DNA of 64,000 bases. It comes from Aphelocoma coerulescens. Its lineage: Eukaryota > Chordata > Aves > Passeriformes > Corvidae. A program made the translations under genes and the position numbers. The stretch is from positions 59,214,345 to 59,278,344 of the forward strand of contig NC_091015.1 in NCBI RefSeq assembly GCF_041296385.1. The letters run 5' to 3'. Positions 11,781 through 22,192 of this stretch are shown here, piece by piece (the first letter of the stretch is position 1; the number at the start of each line of letters is the position of its first letter). Under the pieces are notes generated by a model. It ran no database searches. It was not told where the DNA came from and saw only the letters and a program-made list of their open reading frames with translations.

Positions 11781-14700
11781 TGCCATTTACTGAATGTAAG
11801 TATTAATGAAAGCATTTCTGTTTCACCTGCAATGTACAGCTTTAACACACGTGCACTGAAAACAATGCAGATGCAAAACGGAAGCAGATTAAACTTAAAG
11901 AGAAAGCTTTTAGTTTTGTTAAAAGGTGGAAAATATGTTCAAAAGCCTAACAAGTGGGCATCTCAATGTGGGCTGGAACAATGTAGACAAGATGACTTTT
12001 AATCTTATTTCCACTGTGTTGCCAACTCAAAAACCTCTATAATTCAGATGCCAACTGGGGTACAACAAATTTTACAATGGTGTATATAAGATATGCCTGC
12101 TGTGATTGTACCATAATATCAATGAATATTCATGTTTCCAGTTGTTAGACAACAGTTTACAGAAAACAGCACATGCCATGTTTCCAGCAGCCTTAACAAC
12201 CCAGCTGTCTCCTGCCTTTCCTTCCAGGCAAGTCTTGAAGATCCAAGCTTCCCAAAGGAGGTGGAAATATCTGGGGAATCTCATATCACCTTATACCCAA
12301 TAGAATGCAAAAGATTAATTAAATCACATTTTTCTTGGCAAAGAAAATACCTGCTAATGTTATTAAATGAAATTTTATCTACTTTACCAGAAAATATGAG
12401 ACTTAAAGTGATTTCATTTTTTAGTAGTTTGTTTCATGTGTTTGACAGTTTCCAGATCTTTATTTCCTACCATCAAGAAGGATAAGGTTATGAGAGATGA
12501 TTTGTCTCTTCCCAATTCTACCAACTCAGACACACTGGTTGTTAGAAACCAAAGAAAGCATACTAACACTACTGGTAAATGGAAATTAATGAAAGCTTGA
12601 CTTTTTGTGTGGTTTTTTTTCATAGTTGCACACATCTTTCTCATACTAGGATCAAAAATTATTTTAAGCCAACTTTGTTTTCTGTTAATGTTTCTAGCCT
12701 GCATAGAATTGATGCTATCTCTCTTTGCTGTACTTTTTACCACTTTTTCTTTCCCAAATTTGAAAAAAAAAAAAAAAAAATCACTGTAGTATTAAAACTG
12801 CCACTTGAGTAGGAAGGGAAGAAAAACCAAGCAAGAAAAATGCATGTTCAGTTCTTACTTTTTATAGTTGTCAAGTAGGTTAACTTCTAAACAGGAAGCA
12901 GGAGAGCTGAATAAAAGACTCTCTCAGAAAGATTCAGAGTTATTTTCTTTAACAACAGAATACAATATCCCCAAATAAGCATATGCCTCTCCCCCCCTGC
13001 AAAAAACCCCAACCAACTAACCAAACAAAACCATCCCAACCTTTAAATAACAGTCACCAGAGACCTCCCTCTAAACCCCTCAAAGGTTTAAGTACCGCCA
13101 TTTTAAGAAACATGATTAGAATTTGAATTGGAAATCAAGCTGTCATTACAAATCTTGTGTTTTGTACCTCTCTCTTCCTATATACAAGGAAGCCACTGAA
13201 GTTATGTCAAAACAGACTTACATGATCAAAAGCCTCACTGATGCTAATGTTTTGCTAGTAAAGAACTACCACTTGCTATAACACCAAAAGTTTTCAAGTT
13301 ATGCATTTCTTTCTCTACAACCCTTTCCTGTTAATATTAATTTATTAGAACAAGCAATTATCCAATTATCTTCACATTTAAATTACCTAAATGTCCACAT
13401 TATAATTGCATTCATTAGTTACTGAAATTGCACCTCCAAATGCTATATCACAAATATAACAATGAAACATTTATGTTGTTTTTCTGTAATGGATATTTAA
13501 TAATTTAATTTAATTATTAATACTTGTTAGTATTGCTGTAATCAGCTTTGTAAAAATGCTCTTTGCTGTAAAGAGTAATCTTATTTGTGAAGGAAAGCAA
13601 GCAACAGAAATATCATCAGGGTTTTTTTTCCCCCTGTCTTGTTCAGTGGCAAAGGCAATGTTACGGCAATACTGCTATCAACAATAATTGACTTCTGTCG
13701 GTGGGCTGCTATACTTCCATGTAGCAACTGTATGAACAGCAAGAACAACCAGCAGCAACTACCTTAAAAATAAATTTTGTGGTTTTGAGATTTAGCATCT
13801 CTTTTTAGCACAGAATGTGTCTGTTAGTCTTTCTTACTGAAGTCAGTCTACTTCTCTTTGGGAGTATCTAGAGTTTGAAACCATAATATTACTTTTTGCT
13901 ACTAGTCCCCCTTCTGGGAGAATTTAGGAAAGAAAAAGAAAGTGGGTTAAAAAAAAATTGTCACCTTAAAGTGAGTTAATAGGTATGTGCCTATGCAGCA
14001 CATTTAAAATCTTCTTTGAAATATAAAACTCCCACTGAACTGGTTTTACTGGTTGGGGATTTTTGTTTATTTGTTGTTGGTTTGGGGGTTTTTGGCACAC
14101 AACTCACCAAATTATTTCTGAACATAAGTCAGCAAACTATCTGGTAAGAAGATGATCAACATACAAATTAAATGATCTTGCAGTATACAAATTCGAAACT
14201 TCACAAACAATTTAACAAAAGCGGACAATGATTTAAAACTAAAGTACAAATAAAAGAAAGTAACCTCTATCAAAAGGAAAAACTGTCTTCTGAGCCCAGT
14301 TAAAAAATATGAATAAGTAACAATTTTGGAAAATCCCATGGCACAAGCCTATGCAGTAGGATACATTTTGTTGCTTATTGAAAAACCAGTTTCAACTGAC
14401 TTTCTTCCCCCCTTCTGGTTCCCAGTGCACAGAAACAACAATTGTCTAAAAACAAGACCTAAAAATAGACAGCTACTGAAAAAGAACTGACAAACTCTCC
14501 ACGGTTAGAGATGCATAATATTTTTCAAAAGCATTTCTGGAATTGAAATTCAAGTGTTTTGACACTGATGACCTACTTAATCACACAGCAGTCTGACACA
14601 TCCTGAAACGTCTACTTTCCAAAACCCAGATGGACATTTAAAGCCTATTTTTTTTCTCCCATATCCTGTGTATCAAGATGAATTGGCTGCCTCCTACAAT

Positions 14701-15200
14701 TATCTAAAGGCCCTTACTGCACTGACTACACATCAGAGAAGGCCCACACTGAACTCAGCTTTACCTGATGGACTGTTTCATTTTTGTAGAGGAAATGGGA
14801 ATGGGATTGTACATTGGCTGCTGCAATTAAACTGACTCCACTGTCTTCATAACTTCTAGCAAGAGCCCTTAATCTCAGTCATACTGGAGCCTTTAGAGCT
14901 TGCAGAGGGTCAGAGGAAACATGTGTGTACTCAGGCAGGATTTCAAATGTGTTTAAAATCATGACTGCTTAATCTCAACTGCCATCATGCTCACTGTATT
15001 TTTACTTCAAACCTTTTGGATTGTTTTACTTTCCCACCATGTTCAATTCTCTATTTCTTCATAAAACTAAGTTCTAATTATGCAAATAAAAATTATTTTC
15101 AATATTTTATCCCTAGTTTAGGGTTCTAAAACTAAGAGGATGGTTAGTGAAAGATGTGGCACTGGGTGTCTGGTAACAAAACAATTTCCAAGAAGATGAG
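11781..15200. other. AT-rich intronic sequence with simple repeats
   Basis: Holds an 18-base A run at 12763-12780, a C/A-rich tract at about 12990-13035, and a GT-rich tract at 14050-14098 (G runs alternating with T runs). The overlapping frames near 12.1-12.8 kb on both strands are AT-driven shadows with no coding signal. Confidence 0.5.
12763..12780. repeat. poly(A) run, 18 bases
   Basis: A simple homopolymer preceded by TTTG. No LINE or processed-transcript body is recognisable upstream, so I do not call it a retroposon tail. Confidence 0.9.
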
Positions 15201-15205
15201 GATGT
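15201..15205. repeat. target-site duplication GATGT, left copy
   Basis: Five bases directly before the TG start of the LTR at 15206, repeated exactly at 16136-16140. Confidence 0.88.
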
Positions 15206-15353
15206 TGTCTCAGTTTGAAAGACAGGTGTCTGCTAAGGAAGGCAGAAGCCTCCCTTGAAGTGGCAGATATAACCCCTTTCCCTCTGAGTTATTATAATTT
15301 TGAAATCAAGGGTCTTTAGGCAAAGATGTGGGAAATAGGAATAACACTTCTTT

Positions 15354-15380
15354 ACTATATATATATAGATATATATATAA
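15354..15380. repeat. (TA)n microsatellite inside LTR
   Basis: Interrupted TATATATATAGATATATATATA run close to the U5 side of the 930-bp LTR; probably length-variable. Confidence 0.9.
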
Positions 15381-15429
15381 CTAGTCAAACAAAACAACAA
15401 CAACTATGACAGTAACAGCAAACACAAAC

Positions 15430-15970
15430 CCAGTCCCAGCCTTCTCGGCTGTCGGGCCCTTTCCCCTCGGGTGCAGTTCCGCTCGCAGCCGGCAGGGGCG
15501 CTGGCAGCTCCCGGTGAGCAGGGCAGGTGCGATGGTTCCCCCGCGGCTGCAGGGGGCGCTCCGGAGCGAGCTCGGGAAGCACGCGGCTGCTTTGGTGCCC
15601 TGGGATCCCGGGGAAGGATGGAACAAAGGAGCTTCACAAACCGGTGGGCAGCTGGTCCCGGGTTCTCGGAAACAGCAGGCTGGACTGGTAGGCTGGAGCG
15701 GCAGGCACAAACACAAATCCCGGGTGGCAGACGAGATGTATCCAAAAGGGGGGAACCCCCTGGGGCTCCAGACAGGCAGGGTGAGCACGGCTACAGCGTA
15801 ACGAAGGCTCGAAGCAGCAGCAGAGTAGGGCGGCCGCAGCCCACGCTCCAGCAGGGCAGGGAAAGCAGCTTTGGGATCCCCGGTGTTGTTTCCAGCAGAA
15901 AGGAAAGACGCCGAAAACGGGAACCAGCAGCTCCTCTCTCTGCACCTTCTCCCTCCAGACGCTGAGAGCG
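15430..15970. promoter_or_regulatory. CpG-rich block of the ERVL LTR, candidate promoter
   Basis: Visibly GC-rich DNA with dense CpG (for example the CCGCGGC, CGGCCGC and CCGGAGCGAGC blocks) embedded in AT-rich intron. In retroviral LTRs the region upstream of the poly(A) signal carries the promoter, and no convincing TATA box is seen here, so a TATA-less CpG promoter is plausible. Retention of so many CpG suggests a fairly young insertion or low germline methylation. Activity is inferred, not shown. Confidence 0.5.
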
Positions 15971-16027
15971 AACTGAACTGCCCGCCAGGTGAAAACAAAA
16001 GCCTGGACGGGCCCTTTTGTCTTTCTT

Positions 16028-16067
16028 AAGTATGGCTATCTCCTCTCAAGTATGGCCATTTATCTCC
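16028..16067. repeat. 20-bp tandem pair inside LTR
   Basis: AAGTATGGCTATCTCCTCTC is followed directly by a copy with a few changes (AAGTATGGCCATTTATCTCC), near the TGTTGGGG end of the 930-bp LTR. Confidence 0.85.
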
Positions 16068-16135
16068 TAGCAACATGCTATGGGAAAGAATTCCTTTAAC
16101 AGAAAAAAAACTAGGACTAAACTAAAACCCCAACA

Positions 16136-16140
16136 GATGT
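16136..16140. repeat. target-site duplication GATGT, right copy
   Basis: Exact copy of 15201-15205, directly after the CA end of the LTR. Confidence 0.88.
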
Positions 16141-18576
16141 TTACCAAAAGTGAAACTCTAGAGGTTCACTCACAGCATTCTTTGTGGGACAGAGTTAGTC
16201 CTGACTTGTTCCCATATAAATAGAAGGCAGGTGAAGTATTGTAGTGCCTGACCTAGCTTTCCATAAGGCTCTAGCTATTACACATTAGAGCAGGAGCAAG
16301 AAAAATGGACACTGGTGAGACACAGTGAAAATTCTTCTGTACTATTAACTTCAAGCACAGCCCGGGAACATTTCTTCGTACCATAATATGATCATCTAGA
16401 CCCCTTCAGCTAGCACTTGAACCAAACAATTCCTAATGCACTTTGGCAGCTGGAAGAGTCCAGATGCCATTTATTAGCAAAGATGAAGGATGTTTCATGT
16501 CAGAAGGCATGAGTGCCAGGCAATCTATCCAGGTGTTTGTTAAATCAGGAAAAACATGCCCTTAAAGGACCTGATTCTTTGGGCTGCTTTTGGAACACAG
16601 TAGCAAGCAATCTGTTTTCTGTGTGCTTGTTATCACTTTCATAAACTACAGAAAATCCATGGGAGCAAAAGAACAACCTAAAATATTTATTGGATCATTC
16701 TAAAATGAAAAAAAATATCAGCCAGGGCAAACCTTTAACAAAGTAATTGTGACATGGCATATCTATAGACATGTCTACTCCAAGTGTCCACTTGCTGTAA
16801 GTCCCCTAGTGGGACTGAACTGGTTTGACCACAGTAGTGAAGCAACAAAGCCATATATCCCCTATTAAAAACAGGTCCCATCTCCTCACATTAGTATGGT
16901 ATTAAAAAAAAATGGGACATGGTAGCTCAGTTTAAAAATTCAGCACTTCCAGGCAAAAACAGGATAATGGTGAACAGATGATGGCACTAGACCTTTAGTA
17001 AAGCATGTCCTGTATGCAACTGTAGTGTTTCTGTTCTGCAGCCAGATTTTTTTCTCATTAAGAACTCTTTTTTCACCATACTGCACCACTGAGCAGTCTA
17101 CTCAACCTCTACAACTTCTTTTAGCTCTACTAAGCTTAGCCAGAAATCAATAAGAAAGAGAAAACTATCAGCAGCAAGCCCCTGAAGTAAGAAGCCCACT
17201 CCCCCACAAGAAAAAAAACCCCAAAACCAGAGCAAACCAGATTAAAAAAAAACCTGAGAAAACAGAGCCCCAAAAAACTAAAAGGGAACAGGAACACCTA
17301 GAAAGGAAATACATAGCTGGTTAGCATTATCCAATCTGGAGAAGTTTATTCTTCTGAGAACAAAATCTAGGCAATGAAACCCTTCATGGTATCACGAAAA
17401 AATTTCAGGAAACTGTGGCTACTATCCAAATGAAAGAAACAAATAAACTGAAGCAAGGTGATCACCTTTTGGTTTGTAAGAGGAATGCATCTCAGTACCA
17501 CACAGGCTTAAGCCTAAGAAAGATCAGGAAACTCTTAGGAAATATAATGACAAATATGGACCACTCTGAACTTGTGTTTCACAGAATTTTGAAGTGTCTC
17601 TGTCACTTGCTGGTATGTGGTTTCTGTCAATATAACAGGCCTCAAATTGTCAAGAGAGGATAACACATTTTTGGCTATAAGCCTAATTTCCACATCTGAT
17701 AAGAACATCAAAACAAGGATTTCTTGCTGAGAACCAAAAGGTGTGGTTCTTAGGAAGTGTTATCAGAAGTTGTGAAAAACATGGTTCTCTTGTTTGCAAA
17801 AACAAGTTTCAGGTAGAGATGCCCATTGAAACAGGAAAAAGTGGCTGCTTCAGCACTGGTGGTTCCTGGGCATTTGTTTCCAGACCTGTATGCAGCAAAC
17901 CATTGGAACTGAGTGTCTACTGTCTCTTCCTCACCTTCACAAAGCAGCTGCACACTACCATGGCCTTCCTTAAAAATGAAGCAATTTTACAGGTGAAGCA
18001 AGATTGAAGTGCAGACAGACTGTTTTGAGAACTAAAAGAATTCTCATTTCACTCATGATAGGTTGCCAGACACAGGAGTGCTCACACTGATGAAGAGATT
18101 GCTGTTCCTACTAAAATGTGATGAAACTAAAAGTTTATCTCCAAAACCAGACTGAACACAGAATGGAGTTCAAGACTGAAACACTCCTGATGTGCAGAAT
18201 TTTTCACTTCAAGAACAAAGATAGCTAAAACTCAGCTGTATATGCACTGAGAGTATGTATATGTATGTGCTAAAGGTGTCACTAAGGCCAATTCATGAAG
18301 ATGATTAGCATTTGAAAATACTAAAGTGGTTAAAAACCTTGCTGAAATCTGAAAGAGGGTTATCTTTCTTATTCAATTAAGTTTTAGAAAGAAACTACTA
18401 TATTTTTCTTGAAACTAGCACAGCAGCCAGAGGTACAGACAGATAAATCTTACTCCATATAACAACCCCCCCAACAAAAAAAACCCAAAAGCCCAAATAC
18501 CACCCCCCCAACAAACTCATACCTCCTTGAAATGGTAAAAGACAATTCTGTGAAAATATCATCTTTCTACCAATCA

Positions 18577-18607
<31 letters not shown>

Positions 18608-18845
18608 AAAACCCCAGCACAATCTAATTGGTAGCAATTATTGGGAAAGAAAAAGACAAGGCAGAAAATCCTCTTTTTTCAGTACATAAATAGGGGACTC
18701 AGATCAGTAACATCATATCTAGTTTTGTCCTGAACCTCACCCTGTGCCCACATCCTAAAAGATGATGACAAAACTTCAAAGGCATTGAACAGTGACAGGA
18801 TGATTAAAAGTAAAGAACAATTTCCTGGAGGAAAATGCCTACATA
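16141..18845. other. intronic sequence with A/C-rich low-complexity tracts
   Basis: A-runs mixed with short C-runs occur at about 17195-17285 and 18465-18615 (the latter includes C8, C7 and an AAAAC pentamer run). The 88-codon plus frame at 17741-18007 has no recognised domain. No transposable element is identified. Confidence 0.5.
18570..18615. repeat. (AAAAC)n low-complexity repeat
   Basis: AACAAAACAAAACAAAACAA pentamer repeat ending in CAAAACCCC. One of several A-rich tracts with C-runs in this window. Confidence 0.9.
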
Positions 18846-19012
18846 GTCTAGGGTTTTTCAGCCTTGAAATTAGATAAGTGAGAGTAGATAAAATGGAGGT
18901 ATATAAAAGTCACAAGTAGTGAAAAGGGTTAAGTAAGAACTATTGATTTATTAAAATAACATCCTGATCCTTTTCATACAAGAGCTAACATTATATGTCA
19001 GGTTCAATAAAT
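18846..19012 (+). mobile_element. very old CR1/L3-like LINE fragment
   Basis: A plus-strand segment with the order of motifs seen near the 3' end of ancient amniote CR1/L3-type LINEs: GTCTAGGGTTTTTCAGCCTT, AGTAGATAAAATGGAGGTAT, ATAAAAGTCACAAGTAGTG, then a CATACAAGAGCTAACATTA block corresponding to the usual AACACAAGAACTAGGGG. Heavily mutated with no tail; the boundaries are approximate. Confidence 0.5.
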
Positions 19013-20289
19013 TGCTTAAAACCAGGATTAAAAACCCTCCATAACATCCCAGTTCTTGAAACCATCAAGCTATTCAAAGCCTCCCTATACAAATACTGAA
19101 AAATTTCTAGTCGGGTTTTGTCTGTCCATGTCAGCTGAAACATCTATTCATTTCAGTTATGTTCTCTAACACACTTCACTCAAAAGAATAATGGTGGAAA
19201 CTTTCTGAAATGAATGAAGTTCCAGAGACAGTTACAAGGTCCTGCTTCAATGACTGTTATTTGCAGCAAATCAAGTACGACAAGAGGACTTTAGAGAAAC
19301 CTGCAGCAAGCACTAATGGCTGGGAGAGAGTGCTTTAATACAAGAGAGCTCATCTTCAGCTCAGTCTCCAAATAGGCATGCAAAGGGAAGGGCCATGAAA
19401 CCAGATCTCACAGCTGCTGGCTGTAACCAAGGAGCAGATATTTCAGTTCATTTTTCTCTTATTTATGAAAAAAAAAAAAGAAAGAAATAAACTGCTTTTG
19501 TGAGCTGCCCACCTTCACTGTAGCTGGGAAACCTAGGCAAATAAACTGTTTTTCCATCACTCTTTTTGGAAGGATTTTTGCTGACTGCCTCAGCTTAGCT
19601 ATTGGTTTCATAATATTCTTGGATGCTGTTCTAAAAAGTCCTCGGCCTTTGGGAATAGCAAACTGCAGGGGTGATTTTCCTACATGAAGGCATCCATTTT
19701 AGAGTAAATTCAGAGATTGTGACTGCAATAACTGTTATTTAGGATTTATGTTATTTAGGTCCTGTCATATTAAAGTAACAACACACAACATTGCCAAGTG
19801 CTCTATTTCACAAACACCAAGACTCCAGCTGTCTTGTCTGCCCTACTAATTTTTTTTTCCACTTTAGTCTGTGAAGAATACAGGACTTTGTTTGACAAAC
19901 AAGAGTGGCAAAGACTAACTCAGATTCAGTGCAAATTGACTTTGACAACACCAGCCCTGTCTCCAGCATGCAAGTCTTTGCTATAATGAAAATATTGGCA
20001 TGGCATGACTCCATTTACTTAGCACTGACTAAGAAGACATGTCAGGAAAATGAATTATCTTGCTTCTATAAATTTTGTGGGTATTTTAAGATGGGCTTAT
20101 TCCCCTTTTCCAGATTTTTTTGTGGTCAAAGAGCCTGGAAAACACTGAGAGAATAAAATCTGGTCTATTGATGTGTTGGATACTTAAGACAGTTCTATAA
20201 GCTGCCCTCCAGAGCCTATCTGACTATCAATTGCTTTCCAAAGTCCTGCTAAATAAAACAATGTATAAATCGAATCTCTAGACATTACA

Positions 20290-20530
20290 CACTACAAATA
20301 TTTTATCGCTCTTTCATTTGCATGTAGTGCTTTAAATCATCAGGGCCCGTGCTGCACCAATACACACCATTTAAACATGGCCTTGACAGGGTTCTTCTTA
20401 TCAAATACAGTCTGTCTTCTGTTACCCAAGAAGGTTGGTGGATATGTAGGTGTGTGCAGCTGGAGTTGAAAGGAGCCCAATGGTGTTTGTAGCATGCTGG
20501 GCCCAAGCTGTCTTTACACCTATGTCAATA
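20290..20530. other. candidate conserved non-coding block
   Basis: A non-repetitive, compositionally balanced stretch with an octamer-like ATTTGCAT at about 20317-20324. It carries a 67-codon minus frame (20303-20506) that has no start context, splice signal or family match. The texture resembles vertebrate conserved non-coding elements, which is only a suggestion from composition. Confidence 0.25.
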
Positions 20531-20972
20531 AAAATCAGATGGGATTAAAGACTATATACACAGAGTAGCTTTTAGGTTATTCTTTGCGCTAGGGTAAATC
20601 AATACAAGAAGCAAGACAGGGAGTTTCAGACCTCGTGGAATCTTTCCTGTGATCAAGGGTAACTGTGAACTGAAGGAGTTTCCAAAATCTGGGTAAAATT
20701 CTCAATGCCTTAAGGGATCAAGCCTGGAATATACTGACTGCTAGACTCACATGTATATTTTTTAAATTTCCTATTTGAAGAGATTCATTTAATAGTAAAT
20801 GAAAAACAAAATATCACCAAAATTTTTAAACTGTTTTCTATTTAGTATTTACTCTAGGTAAGCCACTTGATGATGATGAAAATACTTGCCGTAGACACTC
20901 ATTCAGCTGTTCTAAATTAATGTTTTTTAATGCATATCTTGAACAGAACCAGACAATCCTGAAAATGCTGTG

Positions 20973-20978
20973 CATTAT
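20973..20978. repeat. target-site duplication CATTAT, left copy
   Basis: Six bases directly before the LTR at 20979, repeated exactly at 21272-21277. Confidence 0.9.
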
Positions 20979-21271
20979 TGTTACAGTGGGGATACTGCAA
21001 CACGCCTATATCAAACCAGGAGTCCCGTGGAAAAGAAATATATACGGACGGATTCTTGCTAGATGTTTCAGAGATGTTTATTTCCCCAGCCGCATGGCCG
21101 GGCTCTGCCGAGAGACTGTGCCACAGTCACAGGACCTGAGCTGCTTTGCCCGCGCAGGGGAACACAAACCAACCCATGGGGAACGAGGCTGAGCAGGGGC
21201 AGGGAAACCCCGTGCCTCCCCCCCAGGGCCCCTCTCCCAGGGCTACAGGGTGCGGGGGAGGGACCCCAACA
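20979..21271 (-). mobile_element. compact solo LTR, ERVK-type, 293 bp
   Basis: Read on the minus strand, this starts TGTTGGGGTCCCTCCC and ends CCCACTGTAACA, and it is flanked by the perfect 6-bp duplication CATTAT. Six bases is the usual duplication of class II (ERVK, beta-like) elements. A canonical AATAAA lies on the minus strand at 21077-21082, which sets the orientation as sense to CNTNAP2. The U3 side is GC-rich and no TATA box is obvious. At 293 bp it is short for a retroviral LTR, but the intact ends and duplication show that it is complete. No internal retroviral sequence remains, so it is a recombined solo LTR. Confidence 0.92.
21077..21082 (-). promoter_or_regulatory. LTR poly(A) signal AATAAA
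   Basis: Minus-strand AATAAA within GGGAAATAAACATC inside the 293-bp LTR. Because it is sense to the host gene, it could in principle cause premature transcript ending within the intron. Confidence 0.8.
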
Positions 21272-21277
21272 CATTAT
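21272..21277. repeat. target-site duplication CATTAT, right copy
   Basis: Exact copy of 20973-20978 after the LTR end. Confidence 0.9.
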
Positions 21278-21607
21278 TTCTTTCAGCAAATGCACAGAAC
21301 ATTTTAGGTTTAGTCAGTTAAAATAAATACTAGCATCGATATAAAAAAATAAGCAAATGAAAAAGAAAAGCTGAATAAGCACAAATATGTCAGCATAACT
21401 AACAAGGAAGATGTCTTGGGACTGGTACTTAACACATATATTTTGGTTCAAAAATATTACTGAAACAGACAGTTTAGAATGATTTTCTGATCTGTGGAAG
21501 AGCAGCATGAAAAGCATTGAAGACAGATTTCTCTAGAATGCCTGTATCTGATACTATGTTTGTTCGTGACTGCTTTCTTCGTTAAAACTTTCTACTTTCC
21601 ACAATTG

Positions 21608-21613
21608 GGTGCA
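21608..21613. repeat. target-site duplication GGTGCA, left copy
   Basis: Six bases directly adjoining the LTR at 21614, repeated exactly at 22187-22192. Confidence 0.85.
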
Positions 21614-21874
21614 TATTACAGCTGGTGGTGGGGTCAGCGGCTCTGACCCAGGAAGAGGTGACCGGTCTGGGGAGATGGTCCCGAAAGGAATCACCTTCCC
21701 AAGGCCCGGTGTCTCCCCTCAGCTGCTGGCAGGAGGGCCCGTGCAGAGGCTGTCAGCTCTTTAGTGATTATCAGCTCGTGATTCCAGCTCAGCTCTGCAG
21801 GGCAGCCTCCAGGCCAAGCCAGACCAGAGAGAGAGACGAGAAGGCTCGTGTGGCTGGTTCCGCACAGAGGTAGC

Positions 21875-21880
21875 TTTATT
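21875..21880 (-). promoter_or_regulatory. LTR poly(A) signal AATAAA
   Basis: Minus-strand AATAAA in CACAATAAAGCTAC, marking the R/U5 region of the 573-bp LTR. Confidence 0.88.
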
Positions 21881-21950
21881 GTGGGTCCCCTCCAGCGAAG
21901 GGGGAGCCAGGGACGAGAGCCCTCTCTGCGGGAGGGGCCCCAGGGGGCTT

Positions 21951-21961
21951 GCTTTTATAGG
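21951..21961 (-). promoter_or_regulatory. LTR TATA box
   Basis: CCTATAAAAGC on the minus strand, upstream of the AATAAA at a spacing normal for a retroviral LTR. It would direct transcription leftward, in the sense of CNTNAP2. Confidence 0.85.
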
Positions 21962-22186
21962 GATACAGGGGATCAGTAAGGGACCAATGGATTACAGAGG
22001 ATCTGGGATGGGAACAGACCAGTGGGTTACAGAATGATTTGCATAGTGTCTCCCAAAGGATTGTGGGTCTGCCTTTCCTCGCTGTGACCAAAGTGGCTGC
22101 CTTTCCAGGGAGTCCTGCTGGGAGATTGCTCAATCTCCTTATCTCAGCAGAGATCCCTCCAGGGCAGGGGCTGAGCATACCCCACA

Positions 22187-22192
22187 GGTGCA
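22187..22192. repeat. target-site duplication GGTGCA, right copy
   Basis: Exact copy of 21608-21613, defining the right edge of the 573-bp LTR. Confidence 0.85.

Larger units (their letters stand above)
15206..16135 (-). mobile_element. solo LTR, ERVL-type, 930 bp, GC/CpG-rich
   Basis: A complete solo LTR bounded by TG (TGTCTCAGTTTGAAAGACAG on the plus strand) and CA (AAAACCCCAACA), with a perfect 5-bp duplication GATGT. Five bases is the usual duplication of ERVL elements, and I recognise the TCTCAGTTTGAAAGACAGG and GGCAGAAGCCTCCCTTGAAG stretches as a passerine LTR type. Orientation is probably minus: a weak AGTAAA signal (plus TTTACT, 15351-15356) sits where related copies carry AATAAA, downstream of the GC-rich block, which would then be the U3/promoter side. 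Bases about 15430-15970 are GC-rich with many CpG, in strong contrast to the AT-rich surroundings. Frames of up to 205 codons here result from the GC content and are not genes. The LTR also holds a TA microsatellite and a 20-bp tandem pair. Confidence 0.9.
21614..22186 (-). mobile_element. solo LTR, ERVK-type, 573 bp
   Basis: On the minus strand it begins TGTGGGGTATGCTCAGCCCC and ends CCAGCTGTAATA, bracketed by the perfect 6-bp duplication GGTGCA (TGCACC on the minus strand). Core promoter elements are clear and ordered: a TATA box in CCTATAAAAGC (minus, 21951-21961), then about 70 bases further on AATAAA in CACAATAAAGCTAC (21875-21880), giving a U3-R-U5 layout. The last dinucleotide is TA where CA is expected, probably a single C-to-T change, since the neighbouring 293-bp LTR ends TGTAACA. 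The 147-codon frame at 21876-22319 runs through the LTR and is not a gene. The duplication length and ends suggest class II. Sense to CNTNAP2. Confidence 0.9.

Noticed and set aside
12072..12812. Cluster of frames on both strands
   Set aside because: AT-rich shadows with no recognisable protein; one is stretched by the poly(A) run.
15381..15998. 205-codon minus-strand frame and several overlapping frames on both strands
   Set aside because: They lie wholly inside the GC-rich solo LTR, overlap in several frames at once and match no retroviral protein. Low stop density follows from GC content.
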